Assembly: GCA_023053575.1 (NCBI GenBank)
Contig: JAKZAP010000021.1
Location: 3,307,790 to 3,371,789 of the forward strand
From: Branchinecta lynchi
Lineage: Eukaryota; Arthropoda; Branchiopoda; Anostraca; Branchinectidae
DNA length: 64,000 nt
Reading direction: 5' to 3'
Part shown: positions 9,657 through 20,759 of the stretch, piece by piece
How positions within the stretch are numbered: position 1 is the first letter of the stretch
Layout of the letters: every line of letters begins with the position of its first letter
Notes under the pieces: generated by a model
What the model saw: only the letters and a program-made list of their open reading frames with translations
Database searches by the model: none
Told to the model about the DNA's origin: nothing
Translations under genes and position numbers: made by a program

Positions 9657-11916
9657 CAGGGGTGGCCCGAAGGGGGGGTGACTCACCCCCCCCCCCCCCC
9701 TGCCTTCTGTTAAGTCGTATCAGTCGTTTATTTTGGCCTTTTGCTAAGTTGTATCAGTCGTTTATTTTGGACTCGCCGAGGTCCCGGACATTCATTCTAA
9801 TAAAAAATAATCCGAGTCGTTTAAATTTTTTTTAAATTTTGTCTCTGAACAGCTTCAGTCGTAAGCCAGACCCCGAAGAAGTCGTTTAAACCAGGTTTTG
9901 TAACCCGATAGGTCGCAGACATGATTCATGGGGGCAGCAATGCGGCTACCTGTTCTACTCCCATGGGATCTCTGCCTAACTTCGGTGTTTCAGATTTTAG
10001 CCTGTCAAAATTACAATAGGTTAGTTGTTAAAGTGAAGTCTGACTGGTAAGATTGAAATAGCTTATAGAACAAAAGCGAGAGACAAGGTTATGTGCATTG
10101 ATTTTTGGTCATCTTTGTCTATAAGTGAAAAAAGAAGGAATAGAGCTTTTAAACAGAATGGAAAAGCCATCAGAAATCAAATGACAGGAGACCCACGAAA
10201 GAAGTGTGCCAGAACAAATAAAAAAATATCGATTACAAAGAGAGGTTGAGGTAGGAACAACGCTTGGAAAGGACAAGGAGGATTTTAATATACGCCCGAA
10301 ATTCGTTTCCCAGGACAGGAGGGGTTCCGCAGACGCTGGAATAGCTCATTCTAGTCGGGAGGTAAGTTTTTGGCCTCTATGCTAGCAGAGGCTTTACTCG
10401 GGGGGAGAGGAGCAAAAACATTCCTTCAGCCAAAGCTGATCGTATGTCGTATGTATCACTGCTGACTGCGAATCATAGCACTATCAAACATGGGAGGAGC
10501 AAGGTATTTACCGACTGGCTGGTAATTATTACCGTCTTTTTTTGCGGAAAAATCGACTGATTCCCAAAAAAATCTATTCTTTTTACGAAAAATCTATTTT
10601 TTACCGGCTAGCCGACAACATCGGGGAGGGGAGGGGGTGCATCCACCCCCCTCCTACGTGACGCCCCTGTATGCTAGTGTTAAAGCACATCTGAAAAAAA
10701 AATTCAGGACACTCATACAACTCGAAAATGATCTCTTTTATGTTTAAGATATTCTAAAAGCGAACTTCTCGTCTTCATTTGCTGTGTATATAGCATCTTC
10801 TGTCGCGTAGAATCAAATTCTGCAAACCAGTTTTAAGTTGCAATTCTTCAGATGTAGCTCACTGTAGCTTTACCTGCTTTAATTTTCGGCATGTAAGTAC
10901 AGTGTGTCGAGTGACAAATAAAACGGTACACGGTACTTTCATTATGAAACAAAAGTACATCAAATCACCCTGAAAAAAACGCAACTCAAGTCTCGTCGGC
11001 GAACCTGGCGTCTTTTTCTATATCTGTAAACTCCTATCAGGCCAAGACCAAAAGTTCGTTCATCGCACTGGCAAATCTGTTTTCCTCGTGTCGTTTCTGA
11101 GGAAGTGTGTTCTGAACGTAAAAATTACTTTTTTTGCTATTAGTTCGGAGCAAATCTACTTTCTTTTCTATGGGCTTTATTTTGTCGCTTTTTCGATGGA
11201 CAGAGGCGTGATTTCATAGCTATTCTTCATTTTTCATTGGGATCGCAAAATGACGCTCTGCTTCTCGGGTTACGTCCATAAATCAGGATTTTTTCCAGGA
11301 GTTACTTTTTTTGCTTTAATACGGAACAAATCTACTTTGTTTCCTGTGGCCACTATTTTGTCACTTTTTTCGACGGTCAGATTTGTTATTTCAAAGCTGT
11401 TTTTTCCTTTTCAATGGGATTTCAAAAAGACGGTCTCCTCCTCGGCGTTTCACAAAATTTCGCCTGTGGCACATTTCGTAGTATTCTCTACTTAGAGGAA
11501 CGGTGTGTCATTTACTTGGCGATTCGGCTTGGAACTTTTTAGATTTGAAACACATTAAGGCTGGCTAGAGCCTCTCTAGACGGAGGCAGATTAAAAAAAA
11601 ATTCGCCTACGGCGCTTGCTTTAATTTGTCCCGGGTACAGGCGTTGAAAGCTTTCCTCTTATGCGAAAGTTGAAATGTAAAGCTGAGGCTATGAAGGTAT
11701 TTATACAAAAATTTAGATTACAAGAATAATTTCAGCTGATGCATTGCAGCTAGTTTGACACCAGCTCTATTATCTATTGGTGGGGAATGTGCACCATTGC
11801 CGCATAGTCGCAACAGTTCATTTTTGTTGGTACCTGCGAGTCGTATATTACGATCCATGAGTCGTTGAAATGAGGGGTCTCACCCCCCCTGGCCTGAGTG
11901 CTTCAGGCCACCCCTG
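9657..11916. mobile_element. Non-autonomous hAT element, 2.26 kb
   Basis: Ends CAGGGGTGGCCCGAAG and CTTCAGGCCACCCCTG are inverted repeats with one mismatch. Both sides carry the identical 8-bp duplication taaccaca (9649-9656 and 11917-11924), diagnostic of hAT-type insertion. No transposase frame is visible. The interior holds diverged ~180-bp direct repeats (about 11090-11240 and 11270-11430) with the phrases 'ggagcaaatctacttt' and 'attttgtcactttt'. A block similar to 11380-11560 recurs at 44880-45080, so a related element decays there. Inserted in PTCD1 intron 2. Confidence 0.85.
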
Positions 11917-11922
11917 TAACCA

Positions 11923-12511
11923 CACTGTCAGAAGTTTCATAACAGACAACAGAAGGCTGCGCGGTTGCGTAACAGACAACACTTAGGATATTATCTGTTG
12001 TGTTAGAAAACGTTAACCCGCTTTCACATTGAAGCGTCGCTGCGTATGCGTTGCGTACATGCGTAGCGTAGCTTTCACACCTGCGCTAGAACTTTTCACG
12101 CTAGATGCGTATTTTTTTCTCGGTTTCTTCTGCTGAATTTTCGGTCTTTTTTCTCCAGTTTTCTTCAAGCGTAGATCCAGAAACGTCACCACGACAAAAA
12201 TTCTTGATTTGTTTACCTAGGATTTCAGTCAATCTTTCTACATGCAACTCCTACGTTTTTCTCCTGTTTTCTTCAACAACTTCCATTTTCACTGACACAC
12301 CTGATGCGTATGCATCGACGCAACGCAAGAATGGAGATTGGTTCTGTTCTTGCGACGCGCATACTTTCTCTGGGATGCGCTGGCGCAAGCGCGGCGAGTG
12401 ATGGCAACGCTAGTTCTGCAAAACATTTTCAAACACAAAAGGCAACATTAGAAGTGTTGTCTGTTGAAACCGCGCATCCTTCTGTTGTCTGTTTTGAAAC
12501 TTCTGACAGTG
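11923..12511. mobile_element. Foldback element with ~65-bp inverted termini
   Basis: The left arm starts CACTGTCAGAAGTTTC and the right arm ends GAAACTTCTGACAGTG. The arms continue through 'aacagacaacagaagg' and 'cagacaacactt'. The interior is rich in GCGT/ACGC words (gatgcgtatgcatcgacgc, aacgcaagaat) that recur at 51960-52040. Its left edge abuts the hAT element, whose right target duplication overlaps the terminus. Confidence 0.75.
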
Positions 12512-12539
12512 AAATTAGAAAAAACTTAGTGACTTAATT

Positions 12540-13120
12540 GACAATTAAATTCCCACTCTTTGCATTTATTTGTGGTTGTTCAAGATAAGGTTGAAAGATT
12601 AGAACATAGTTGCTTTTTGTAATGTACTACGTAGGCTTCCTTGTCCTAATTTTTCCCTATGAAATTATCGTTATTTGTGTGCTTGTGTTTGCTTCGCTTA
12701 AGATGTTAATGCCTTAGGTTGGATCTTATTTTCTATCTATAAAATCCTATTACTAACGAAGCACCATATTTGCATGTCAGGCACTTAGTTTGGCCCTACT
12801 ACTATTTCCATTTTGATAAAAATTTTACCCTATCTTACACTAACCAGTCAACCACACACCATTGATTTTTTGGACACCCTATGCAAAACGCTCGGCATAA
12901 AACTAGCTTCACTCAAAATTCAAATCACCGATTTCATACTGGGTTAGTACCCAGCGCTGGGTATGGGGTATCCAAAAGGTACACTGACATTACGGGTTTT
13001 TACTTCTACCACGATCGACTCTTTTCGAAACCCGCAAAATGGTGTCGACTTAATAGTACCGGAACTCCATACGGTCGTGACGATTATAGTGACGTCGTGT
13101 GATTGACACGGCGCTTCGCT
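12540..13120. other. Unassigned intronic stretch
   Basis: No supported gene. The small plus-strand frame at 12881-13102 has no recognisable motif. Confidence 0.35.
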
Positions 13121-13337
13121 GTCCGCTCGGCTCTATATTTACATATAAAAAATACATATTCACCGATAGGAATAAACTACAATTTTTCGTTATCTGAGGA
13201 AAAATAGATCGAATGGGTGTGACGTCACGCTTTTATGGTACGACACAACTTAAGCCGCGTTCGATTTAGCCTTGGCCCGGTCTTGTCAGCCAAATGCTGT
13301 TTTATTTAACTGCCTTGTCAGCTTAAAGGCACAGAAA

Positions 13338-13530
13338 ACTTGACTACGCAACTTTCGGCCATCAAACCAACCTGGAAGGCTTAGATAAAGATACAGCAGG
13401 ACCCCCGTTCTTTGTTATCTCGAACCCCCTCCTTTGTGTTCCCAAAGCTAGCTGGCAGGCCCTTGCCCCTTATGCACTGTAATTACGCACTTATGCACTG
13501 TAAAAGTTCGCCTTTGGCCGTGTTTCGGCC
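13338..13530. repeat. Repeat X (direct copy)
   Basis: Starts 'gactacgcaactttcgg', includes 'gctagctggcaggcccttgc' and ends 'cgcctttggccgtg'. The same sequence is present in inverted orientation at 39486-39690. Here it is contiguous with the tRNA-like block that follows, giving the unbroken reference arrangement for the 39-41 kb locus. Confidence 0.75.
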
Positions 13531-13725
13531 ATAGTATCGGGATAGTAGTCAAGACGTCGTGCGTTCGATTCCTACTCCCGGCACAAAACCTTTTGCTTTT
13601 TTTTCTACTAGCTCAAAAATCGAATTCTCGGAAACTGCCCGGAAGCTGCAATGGTCGTAACGAGAATTTTTCTTACCCTCAATATCGACTCAGGGTACAT
13701 TCTTGATATGTCAGCTAGCTCCCCG
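13531..13725 (+). repeat. tRNA-like SINE-type repeat, uninterrupted copy
   Basis: Contains GTGCGTTCGATTCC, a good match to a pol III B box, within a sequence ending CTACTCCCGGCAC. It continues through 'ccttttgc', a T-run and 'ggaaactgc', and ends near 'gctagctccccga'. No full cloverleaf can be drawn, so this is not called a tRNA gene. It is the empty-site counterpart of 39906-41150, where a GGATCC element has inserted at the T-run. Confidence 0.6.
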
Positions 13726-13734
13726 AATCAAGTT

Positions 13735-13995
13735 TGAGTCAACTTTTCTGTTCCTTTAATACCGTTTTATTTGTCATGTCCGCTGACAATTGTCAGTGCC
13801 CTGTCAGACAGGCCTCCGTGAATGATGACATGCTCTCGGAGCAAGTTTCGGTCCTGTCTCGGGTAGATTTCTCGACTGCATTTTATTTGCGATGCTTGTC
13901 CGGTGAGTCATTCACCTGACAAGGGTAAATAAAACGGGTTTAAACCGTGACAAGGCAGTAACAAGAAGACAGGACCGAGACAAGAAGGACTCAAA
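13735..13995. repeat. Imperfect palindrome with TGTCxG words
   Basis: 'ttcggtcctgtctcg' at ~13847-13861 is inverted as 'gacaggaccgagacaag' at ~13969-13985, and 'ttttattt' / 'aaataaaac' elements also pair. This is probably a decayed foldback element next to the exon-tail array. Boundaries are approximate. Confidence 0.45.
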
Positions 13996-14009
13996 TCCAA
14001 CGCAGCTTT

Positions 14010-15012
14010 ACAAAATCCTCCGGCACGCGTACGACCGCAATATAAGGAAATGTTCAGTAGCCGCAGCCCGCAAGTGGGAAGAATCAAGCTTACCTTTTTG
14101 TAAATCTCGAACACTTTATCAAAATAGCCAAGTCGCCGTCATTTCTCCATAAATAAAATAGATCGAATGGGTGTGACATCATGCTTGTACGGAATTACGA
14201 TACAACTTAGTTTAGACCCTCAGAATCGTCCGTCACGCTTACGACCGCTATATAAGGAAATGTTCAGTAGCCGCAGCCCGCAAGTGGTAAGAATCAAGCT
14301 TACCTTTTTGTAAATCTCGAACACTTTATCAAAATAGCCAAGTCGCCGTCATTTCTCCATAAATAAAATACATCGAATGGGTGTGACATCATGCTTGTAC
14401 GGAATGACGATACAACTTAGTTTAGACCCTCAGAATCGTCCGTCACGCTTACGACCGCTATATAAGGAAATGTTCAGTAGCCGCAGCCCGCAAGTGGTAA
14501 GAATCAAGCTTACCTTTTTGTAAATCTCGAACACTTTATCAAAATAGCCAGCTCGGGCGCAAGCCGCCATCATTTCTCCATAAATAAAATACATCGAATG
14601 GGTGTGACATCATGCTTGTACGGAATTACGATACAACTTAGTTTAGACCCTCAGAATCGTCCGTCACGCTTACGACCGCTATATAAGGAAATGTTCAGTA
14701 GCCGCAGCCCGCAAGTGGTAAGAATCAAGCTTACCTTTTTGTAAATCTCGAACACTTTATCAAAATAGCCAAGTCGCCGTCATTTCTCCATAAATAAAAT
14801 AGATCGAATGGGTGTGACATCATGCTTGTACGGAATTACGGTACAACTTAGTTTAGACCCTCAAAATCGTCCGTCACGCTTACGACCGCAATATAAGGAA
14901 ATGTTCAGTAGCCGCAGCCCACAAGTGGTAAGAATCAAGCTTACCTTTTTGTAAATCTCGAACACTTTATCAAAATAGCCAGCTCGGGCGCAAGCGGTCA
15001 TCATTTCTCCAA
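14010..15012 (-). repeat. Tandem array of PTCD1 exon 2 tails plus intron 2 start (~210-bp unit, five copies)
   Basis: The first base of the ttacc donor context falls at 14090, 14300, 14510, 14731 and 14941, giving spacings of 210, 210, 221 and 210. Each unit (minus sense) holds the last ~55-66 bp of exon 2 from GGAGAAATG onward, the intact donor AAAAAG|gtaagc and ~155 bp of following intron. The unit nearest 15000 is the genuine exon 2. The downstream copies lack the exon's acceptor. Three of the four derived copies carry an 11-bp deletion that shifts the reading frame; the copy near 14510-14580 keeps the full length. The leftmost unit is truncated at about 14010. Confidence 0.9.
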
Positions 15013-15082
15013 AAATATACTTGTCTGGCCTTTGTTTGTCAACTGGCATCTGCTTTTCGAAAACTACCAGGGCTTCTTTCAA
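14945..15082 (-). CDS. PTCD1: PTCD1 exon 2
   Basis: Acceptor ttttttttgcag|TTGAAAG and donor AAAAAG|gtaagc; 138 bp = 46 codons, phase 0 at both ends. The peptide starts LKEALVVFEKQMPVDKQRPD and ends ARAGYFDKVFEIYKK: a complete pentatricopeptide repeat with the usual (Y)xxMMxACxRAGxxDKxxxxY pattern. The preceding exon ends KDGK, so the join reads KDGK/LKEALVVFE as in animal PTCD1. The last third of the exon and its donor are copied four more times in tandem just downstream in the gene, so splicing must choose among five nearly identical donors. Confidence 0.87.
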
Positions 15083-15089
15083 CTGCAAA

Positions 15090-16043
15090 AAAAAAATATT
15101 ACAGCAACCCCCTCCACTCCCTTCCTCAAAACTCTTTTCTTTTCTTAGTATAGTAGAGGTATGGTTATGTGAACGTCAGCTAACAGTGAACGATCGCCGA
15201 AGAAGAGGCTTTTCGTAGAGGCTTTATGGCCTTTTTTTTGCAATATATTATTATATTATTATTATTATTATTAAAAAACTAGAACCAGAACCAGGCATTT
15301 TTTTCCTATAAATACTAGTAATAAACACTCAGCTTTTGCCACTTTGAATATTTTGCTAATTCATGCTGAAAGTGACTGAGCTGACACCTCTTTCCTTTTA
15401 ATAATTTGAAAAGTTTGCCAAGAGGAACGCACCTTCGATTGAGAAGATGGCAGTACGAACCTGCAGATGCCTTCAAAAGAGGAAGGACCTTTTTAATAAA
15501 TTGAAATCCCTGAAAGTCAATAGTCCGGGATCCAGATCAGTAGGGTAGGGGTAGCTATCAAATATAAAGTTTGAAGCCAGCTGACCATTCATCACGAAAG
15601 AAATAGAAAACCGTGATTTTCAGGTTTTTTTCTTGATCAGCTAATTATCCCTCTAGGATGATTTGCGAGGGATAAATATAAATTCGGATATCTCGGTTGC
15701 ACTTCTGGCAAACCGTCCTCAAAACAAATATATATAGCTGATATATATAATTAGCTGATAATTATGGATAGTTAGCTGATCAAGAAAAAAATCCCGAAAA
15801 TGACGGTTTTCTATTTCTTTCGGGGTAGCTAACGAGCTGCAGCAGGTTTGAAGAACTTTTCTAGACCAACTTTGTGTGGTGAGAACGAAAATCCTACCGC
15901 ACCGATGTAGGTCACTGACTTTCAACACTTAAAAGAATTTAGTCTTGACGCACATCTAAATACCTTTTAATCTTGTTTAAGTTCAATGGGCACATCAAAC
16001 TACCCCAATCCCACTCTGTAACAACCTAGGAACAATACTTACC
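15090..16043. other. Intron 1 stretch with AT microsatellite and an inverted pair
   Basis: An (ATT)n tract lies at about 15240-15275. A ~55-bp inverted repeat ('ctatttctttcg' / 'cgaaagaaatag', with 'ttgatcagcta' arms) pairs 15590-15650 with 15768-15826, probably a small foldback element. The minus-strand open frame at 15719-15928 overlaps this repeat and has no recognisable motif. Confidence 0.5.
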
Positions 16044-16051
16044 CCGTAGAT

Positions 16052-16833
16052 CAGTGGTTCCCAACCTTTTCCGTACCGCGTACCCTTAGTCAAGGTTCAA
16101 AAAGATCCGATTGCGTACCCCCTTTTTCAGAACGTGCAAAGACGATAGTTATCATCATAAATGATAAGGCATACATGTGTAAAAGTATATACAAAATCAA
16201 TGAGGCAATCACCTTAGGCTGCTTTGTAGCAGAAATTTTGTCAAATGTCGGCTCGGCGTCATTAGCTGCATAATTTTTACTGTCAGCCTGTTTCTGTGTT
16301 TGGTTTTGATGTTCTCCGTCCCTTCATCAAGCTGCATCGCAAGCTTTTTCGTTAGCTTAGTTCGCAACAAGAATGACAACATCACTTGCAATGTCTTCGA
16401 TTCTTCTTGAAACAATATATTTGACACAGGAACAGATTTGACGGCAGTAGCCTAGGCTAGCTGTTTTTGAATCAACATTATTTCACTGACTTTCACTAGA
16501 GCTTGTAATGAGAGGAGTCACGCACGGGTTGACAATACCCATCCCCCCCCAAAGGTCTGCCAGACGGTTAAAAAGAAAAGAGTCGGCGCGAAGCCCCACG
16601 ATTTTTTTTAAAAGCAGTTATTAAAAAAAAAAAAAAGTCGGTCAGTAAATTGCCCCTTGAGATACATGTTGGCTGGTGATGCCTCTGCTGGTAATATTAG
16701 GCTTTTGGCAAACAAAATAAGTGAGGCGGGATTTTGAAGCTACAGACTAAATCAATTTTGGTGCCTTCGCGTACCCCTTGCAAGGGTCTCGCGTACCCCT
16801 TTGGGTACGCGTACCACCGGTTGGGAACCAGTG
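16052..16833. mobile_element. hAT element relic, 782 bp
   Basis: Terminal inverted repeats CAGTGGTTCCCAACC and GGTTGGGAACCAGTG are followed by the subterminal phrase GCGTACCCT and its complement. Flanking 8-bp duplications are ccgtagat and ccctagat (one mismatch). This terminus is well known from animal hAT elements. A 72-codon minus-strand frame at 16209-16427 may be a transposase remnant, but I see no diagnostic motif. Inserted in PTCD1 intron 1. Confidence 0.87.
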
Positions 16834-16841
16834 CCCTAGAT

Positions 16842-17220
16842 CATCAGTTTTTTCAACAGTTTCCTCTCTGTGATATTTCAAAGCGTAATTTTTTGGGCCA
16901 GTACATGCTCAATTTACTAGCTTGGACAAAGATAAAAGTGATTTTTCTTATAATACTTAGTAGATCTTTATTTTATGCATAAATCAGTTTGTATAATTCA
17001 GATTTGAATAGGTTATTTGTTTTTGAATGATTTTTGTAGCTATGTTATTTTTTATAAGCTTATTGCATATTCTGGTACATTTTATAAAGCAAGTTAATCA
17101 AGCTTCTCAACACTATTCCACAAAGAAAAACTTTTAATAGGCACTTTAAGCCATGGAACTTCTGATTAAACACTACAACAATCAGGTAAACTGCATCTGC
17201 GGCTTGACTTTGGTGACATC
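16842..17220. other. Unassigned intron 1 stretch
   Basis: AT-rich, no supported feature. Confidence 0.35.
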
Positions 17221-17541
17221 TCAAATATATCCTTTTCTATCAAGCATTGCTGGAAGTTCTTGAATTTCCTGCCACGATATCCCAGCTCCCAAGATCTGGA
17301 TCGCCGAAATGCCAGAGAGGTAAAGACAAGGGATAATACGAAAACGGCTAATTTTCGTAGCGCCTTCTAAAGGAAATCGGAAATGTTTATTTGTGAAGCA
17401 GTTAATACAAAGTAAAGCATTAGAAGTGCCCATTGTGCTTTGATGATTTTTGTCCAAGTCACTGTTGCATACCGTAGTCATTTGCTGATTTGTTTTGCAT
17501 AATGAGATAAGCACTTCTATTATATATAAATAAATATATAC

Positions 17542-17802
17542 CTTTCCATCTTTTAGAAGCTGCCTTAGTTCAATTAAGAACTGTCCTTGAGTTTTCCGAT
17601 CCAGTGGGACAAAGTTCTTTTCGTATTCATAGAGCTTCTCGTCCTCTGGAGAGTCTTCTGTAACCACGAAAGCTGATGCAGAGAGTGTTCCAAACTTGTC
17701 ACTTTCCTCTTCCTCTGCTTTCAAATGACTATGGTTTCTAGTGTCTGGTTTTCTAGATGATGAGCTGTATCTTCTATAGGAGGTTGCAGGACAGGCACCC
17801 AT
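17542..17802 (-). CDS. PTCD1: PTCD1 exon 1 (N-terminus with probable mitochondrial presequence)
   Basis: 87 codons from ATG at 17802 to donor GATGGAAAG|gtatat; phase 0. The N-terminus (MGACPATSYRRYSSSSRKP) is rich in R and S and lacks acidic residues, as expected of a mitochondrial targeting peptide. It is followed by an acidic stretch (EEEESDKFGTLSASAF), then LYEYEKNFVPLDRKTQGQFL, a typical PTCD1 region, and the helix leading into KDGK. The frame stays open upstream of this ATG to a TAA, so the start could be slightly different. An ATG at about 17849 in another frame would encode MHRFTQVWKLFIRSS, an attractive presequence that would need a one-base shift to join. The open frame continues past the donor to 17221, but that part is intron. 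Confidence 0.82.
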
Positions 17803-18340
17803 GAGAGCTTCTGATGAACAACTTCCAAACTTGTGTGAAGCGATGCATTCCTTAAATTACTGAATTATGATTCAATTCAATTCAATTTATTTCTAAAACG
17901 TGCAGCAGACAAGCCGAATATTCGTTTGGTCGTCAATAAAAAATATATATACAATTTACAGTCAACACTTTCGAATTAATTTAAAATAACAATAATCGTC
18001 AAATACATTTAATAAAAAGAGTTAAGCTCAGGTACACAATTACTTACTAGCAATGGCGTTAAAGGCCTTGACAAAGGAGGGAACAAAGCTTTTCAGATAT
18101 CGGTTTCGAGACACCTGAATAGGCTGTATAAGATTTGGACCATGAGCTGTAGTCTAAAGAAAGCCTCACATGTTCCTGTCCATTCTTCACCAGCTTAAAA
18201 AGTAAACCAAACTATAAAGATTCAAGATTAAAGATTCATTTAATAAAATAGCTATCGTAGTATTCGTAGTTATGGCTACCGCTGCAACTAATTCACGCTG
18301 CCTCTTACAACCTAATAAGCACTACGTATGATTAGTCACT
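17803..18340. other. PTCD1 upstream region with LINE-tail-like repeats
   Basis: Minus-sense short tandem tails (ATTGA-type at ~17866-17890; AATCTTTA-type at ~18220-18245) look like 3' ends of decayed LINEs. No promoter motif for PTCD1 can be assigned with confidence. Confidence 0.35.
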
Positions 18341-18344
18341 CTAG

Positions 18345-19427
18345 TAAACAAGACCAAAGGTTTCTATGGGATCCCAAAATTTTAATGTTTGCTCCCGACA
18401 ATTCGGTCTTGTAGATATTCGGTCTTCAACAGACTTCTTGAACATTTTTACTTTTAACATTTACAAACAGGTTAAGGCCAACGGTAATAATCAGAAAAGA
18501 CCAAGTTCGTATTTGGCAGTTCAAACCGGATACGCCAGCTGAATTTCAACAAGTTCAGATACATTCAGATATCCGTTTTGCGCTATTAAATATTCAAATA
18601 TGGATTCAGCATATGGTTTACCCTATAGCATACGCCGTATCTCCTTCCTTCCTTACTTCTGCCCAACTTTCGGTTTCGGCCGGATTCCGGACAAACTACT
18701 TGTCTGGCAAAAAACTGAAGCTCAAAAACGAATTCACCATGTCTCCTTACCCCTATATCCGACCTCTAATCAACAATCAGATTAAACTTTTACTTTTGAC
18801 AGATTTTCCGGTTTTAGCCGTATTCCGAGCGATCTATACATCCAGTGAGAAAATGATTGTCATATGCAAATTTAGCATGTCTTCTCACCTGCAAATCGAA
18901 CATCTTATCATATTTAAACAAACAAATTCACCGGTTTCGGCCCGATTCCGGCCGAACTAATTGTCAGGCGAGAAAATAAAATTCATATTCGGATTCAGCA
19001 CGTCTCCTTGCCCCTAAATCGAACATCTAATCAACTGCATCCTAAACTTTTACTTTTCAAAAACTTTCTTGGTTTTCGCCGGATTCCGGGTAAACTATTT
19101 GTCCGGCGAGAAAATAAATTTCATATTCGGATTCAGCATGTCTCCTTACCCCTAAATCAACTATCTCAACAGCTTTCAAAAAATATTTTGTTTGTCCCTT
19201 AATTTGAAACCCCTCCCCCACCCTCAAATATACGGCTACAGAGCCCATCTTCGAACTTGACCTGTACTTTGACCCAAAGGATCTTCCCACCAAGTTTCAT
19301 CAAAATATCTCAATCCCGTCGACAGTCATCGTGCGGACAGACCTACAGCGACAGACGGACAGCTTCTGCGATGTCATATGTATTTCCACTTACGTTTTGG
19401 GATCCCAAAAAGGAACAAATAAACAAA
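18345..19427 (-). repeat. GGATCC-element copy 3 (full length)
   Basis: Runs from AACAAGACCAAAGGTTTC to CGTTTTGGGATCCCAAAA with about six internal subrepeats. Both ends are present. Confidence 0.85.
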
Positions 19428-19429
19428 GC

Positions 19430-19910
19430 TAGGAACACTAATTCCTTGGGTATTAGCACCATCACTGTCGGTCGAAAATTCGCACAAATCAAGCTAAACT
19501 TGAGTGGCGCGCAAGCAGCTGTTTGCCGCGCTAGCTACGCCATCTACTCATTTCAAAACCTTCTGGTCCAGTATCCTGCAGGGTCCGACCTCAGTTCCAG
19601 GCTGGGGTTTTTGACAATTACCAAAAAACAAATTTACTCTTATTTTTACACTTAAAAACCCTACTGTGACTTTTGAATATAGACAAATGAAACAAAATAC
19701 GAAAGCCTTATTACTGCAATTATAATATTATTATTATTATTAAAATAAATAAATGTTACGTTGACAAAGGCTTTCACGCCTCTTACTTCAGCAGCTTGAC
19801 AACGAAAGAGACAAGTAGAAACAATAAGTTTTTTTTTACAAATTGAAGTTTTTACCCTGGCCTAAAAGTTTGCTGGAACTGACTGCAAAGACGAAGTCAA
19901 AATCAAATGT
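19430..19910. other. Unassigned stretch
   Basis: Includes an ATT/TTA microsatellite near 19725-19745. The plus-strand frame ending at 19655 starts inside the neighbouring repeat and has no motif. Confidence 0.35.
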
Positions 19911-19918
19911 GGTACAAT

Positions 19919-19936
19919 CAGGCCCGTATACAAGAA

Positions 19937-19970
<34 letters not shown>

Positions 19971-20146
19971 GGGTGCCTTTCGGAGGGGGGGGGGGGGGGG
20001 TTTGCCTGCGGGTCGCACAAAAAAGTACAAAAAAGACACAGATCAGAGGGAGAAGCCTATAACAATGAGTATTTTTGTATGTTTCGGGGGGGGGGGGGGG
20101 TTAAACCCCCTACCCCCCCCCCCCCCCCCCCTTGGATACGGCCTTG
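19919..20146. mobile_element. hAT-type MITE with very long G and C tracts
   Basis: Ends CAGGCCCGTATACAAG and CTTGGATACGGCCTTG are flanked by 8-bp duplications ggtacaat and ggtacaac. Poly-G and poly-C tracts of 14 to more than 20 bases fill the interior and generate spurious glycine- and proline-rich frames. Same family as 4759-4896. Confidence 0.82.
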
Positions 20147-20759
20147 GGTACAACCAATCCACGAACATTGATGCACATCAATTCCCTAAGTTCTCGGGGA
20201 TGACTAGCCGTGGGCACACAAATTCCTGATATTAAATCCCAGACAAATGGTGAAGGATAGCGTGTGGAGTCCCTTTCCAATTCGGTGGCGAACCGATTCT
20301 GGGAGTTGCTGGTGTTGTTGGTTTTCGAAAAACTGATACTGAAGATGACTAAAAAATAAGTTCCGAGATCAAAATTGTGTTTAGCTGTGAGATGGACTGA
20401 TTTTGAGAAAATGTATAAATAGAAAAAACGTATAAAATAAAAAATGTATACTAAGGCTATCATTTTTATTTGTAATTAAATAAAAATGTAAAATTAACTG
20501 AAAACAAAAATAACTAGACCTACGTTAACCGGGCAACGTGAAGTGTTGCAGCAACCTTTGTTCGACTTCGCCGACTAAAGTGCTGCGAGAGCAACACTTT
20601 GGTCTTGTTTCTTCGCTATCGGTTAAGTGCCGAAGTTGTCAACCCCTCGGGGTTTTCAGAATTGTACGTTCAAGAAGAATTTTTTTCTGAACTGATGACA
20701 CAATCTGTAAACATATGGCTATACCTCAGCGTTGAATAAAAAAAACAACACAATATCGG

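Noticed and set aside
13531..13590. Functional tRNA gene
   Set aside because: B box present but no paired acceptor or D stems; repeated within a larger dispersed element.
14010..15012. CRISPR-like or satellite array
   Set aside because: Units are 210 bp, contiguous and derived from an exon-intron boundary in a eukaryotic gene.
16209..16427. hAT transposase gene on the minus strand
   Set aside because: Inside a 782-bp hAT relic but only 72 codons with no zinc finger, DDE or dimerisation motif visible.
17221..17541. C-terminal extension of the PTCD1 exon 1 frame
   Set aside because: Lies beyond a good splice donor; family alignment continues in exon 2 instead.
19836..20229. Glycine- or proline-rich proteins
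   Set aside because: Created by the G and C homopolymers of a hAT MITE.
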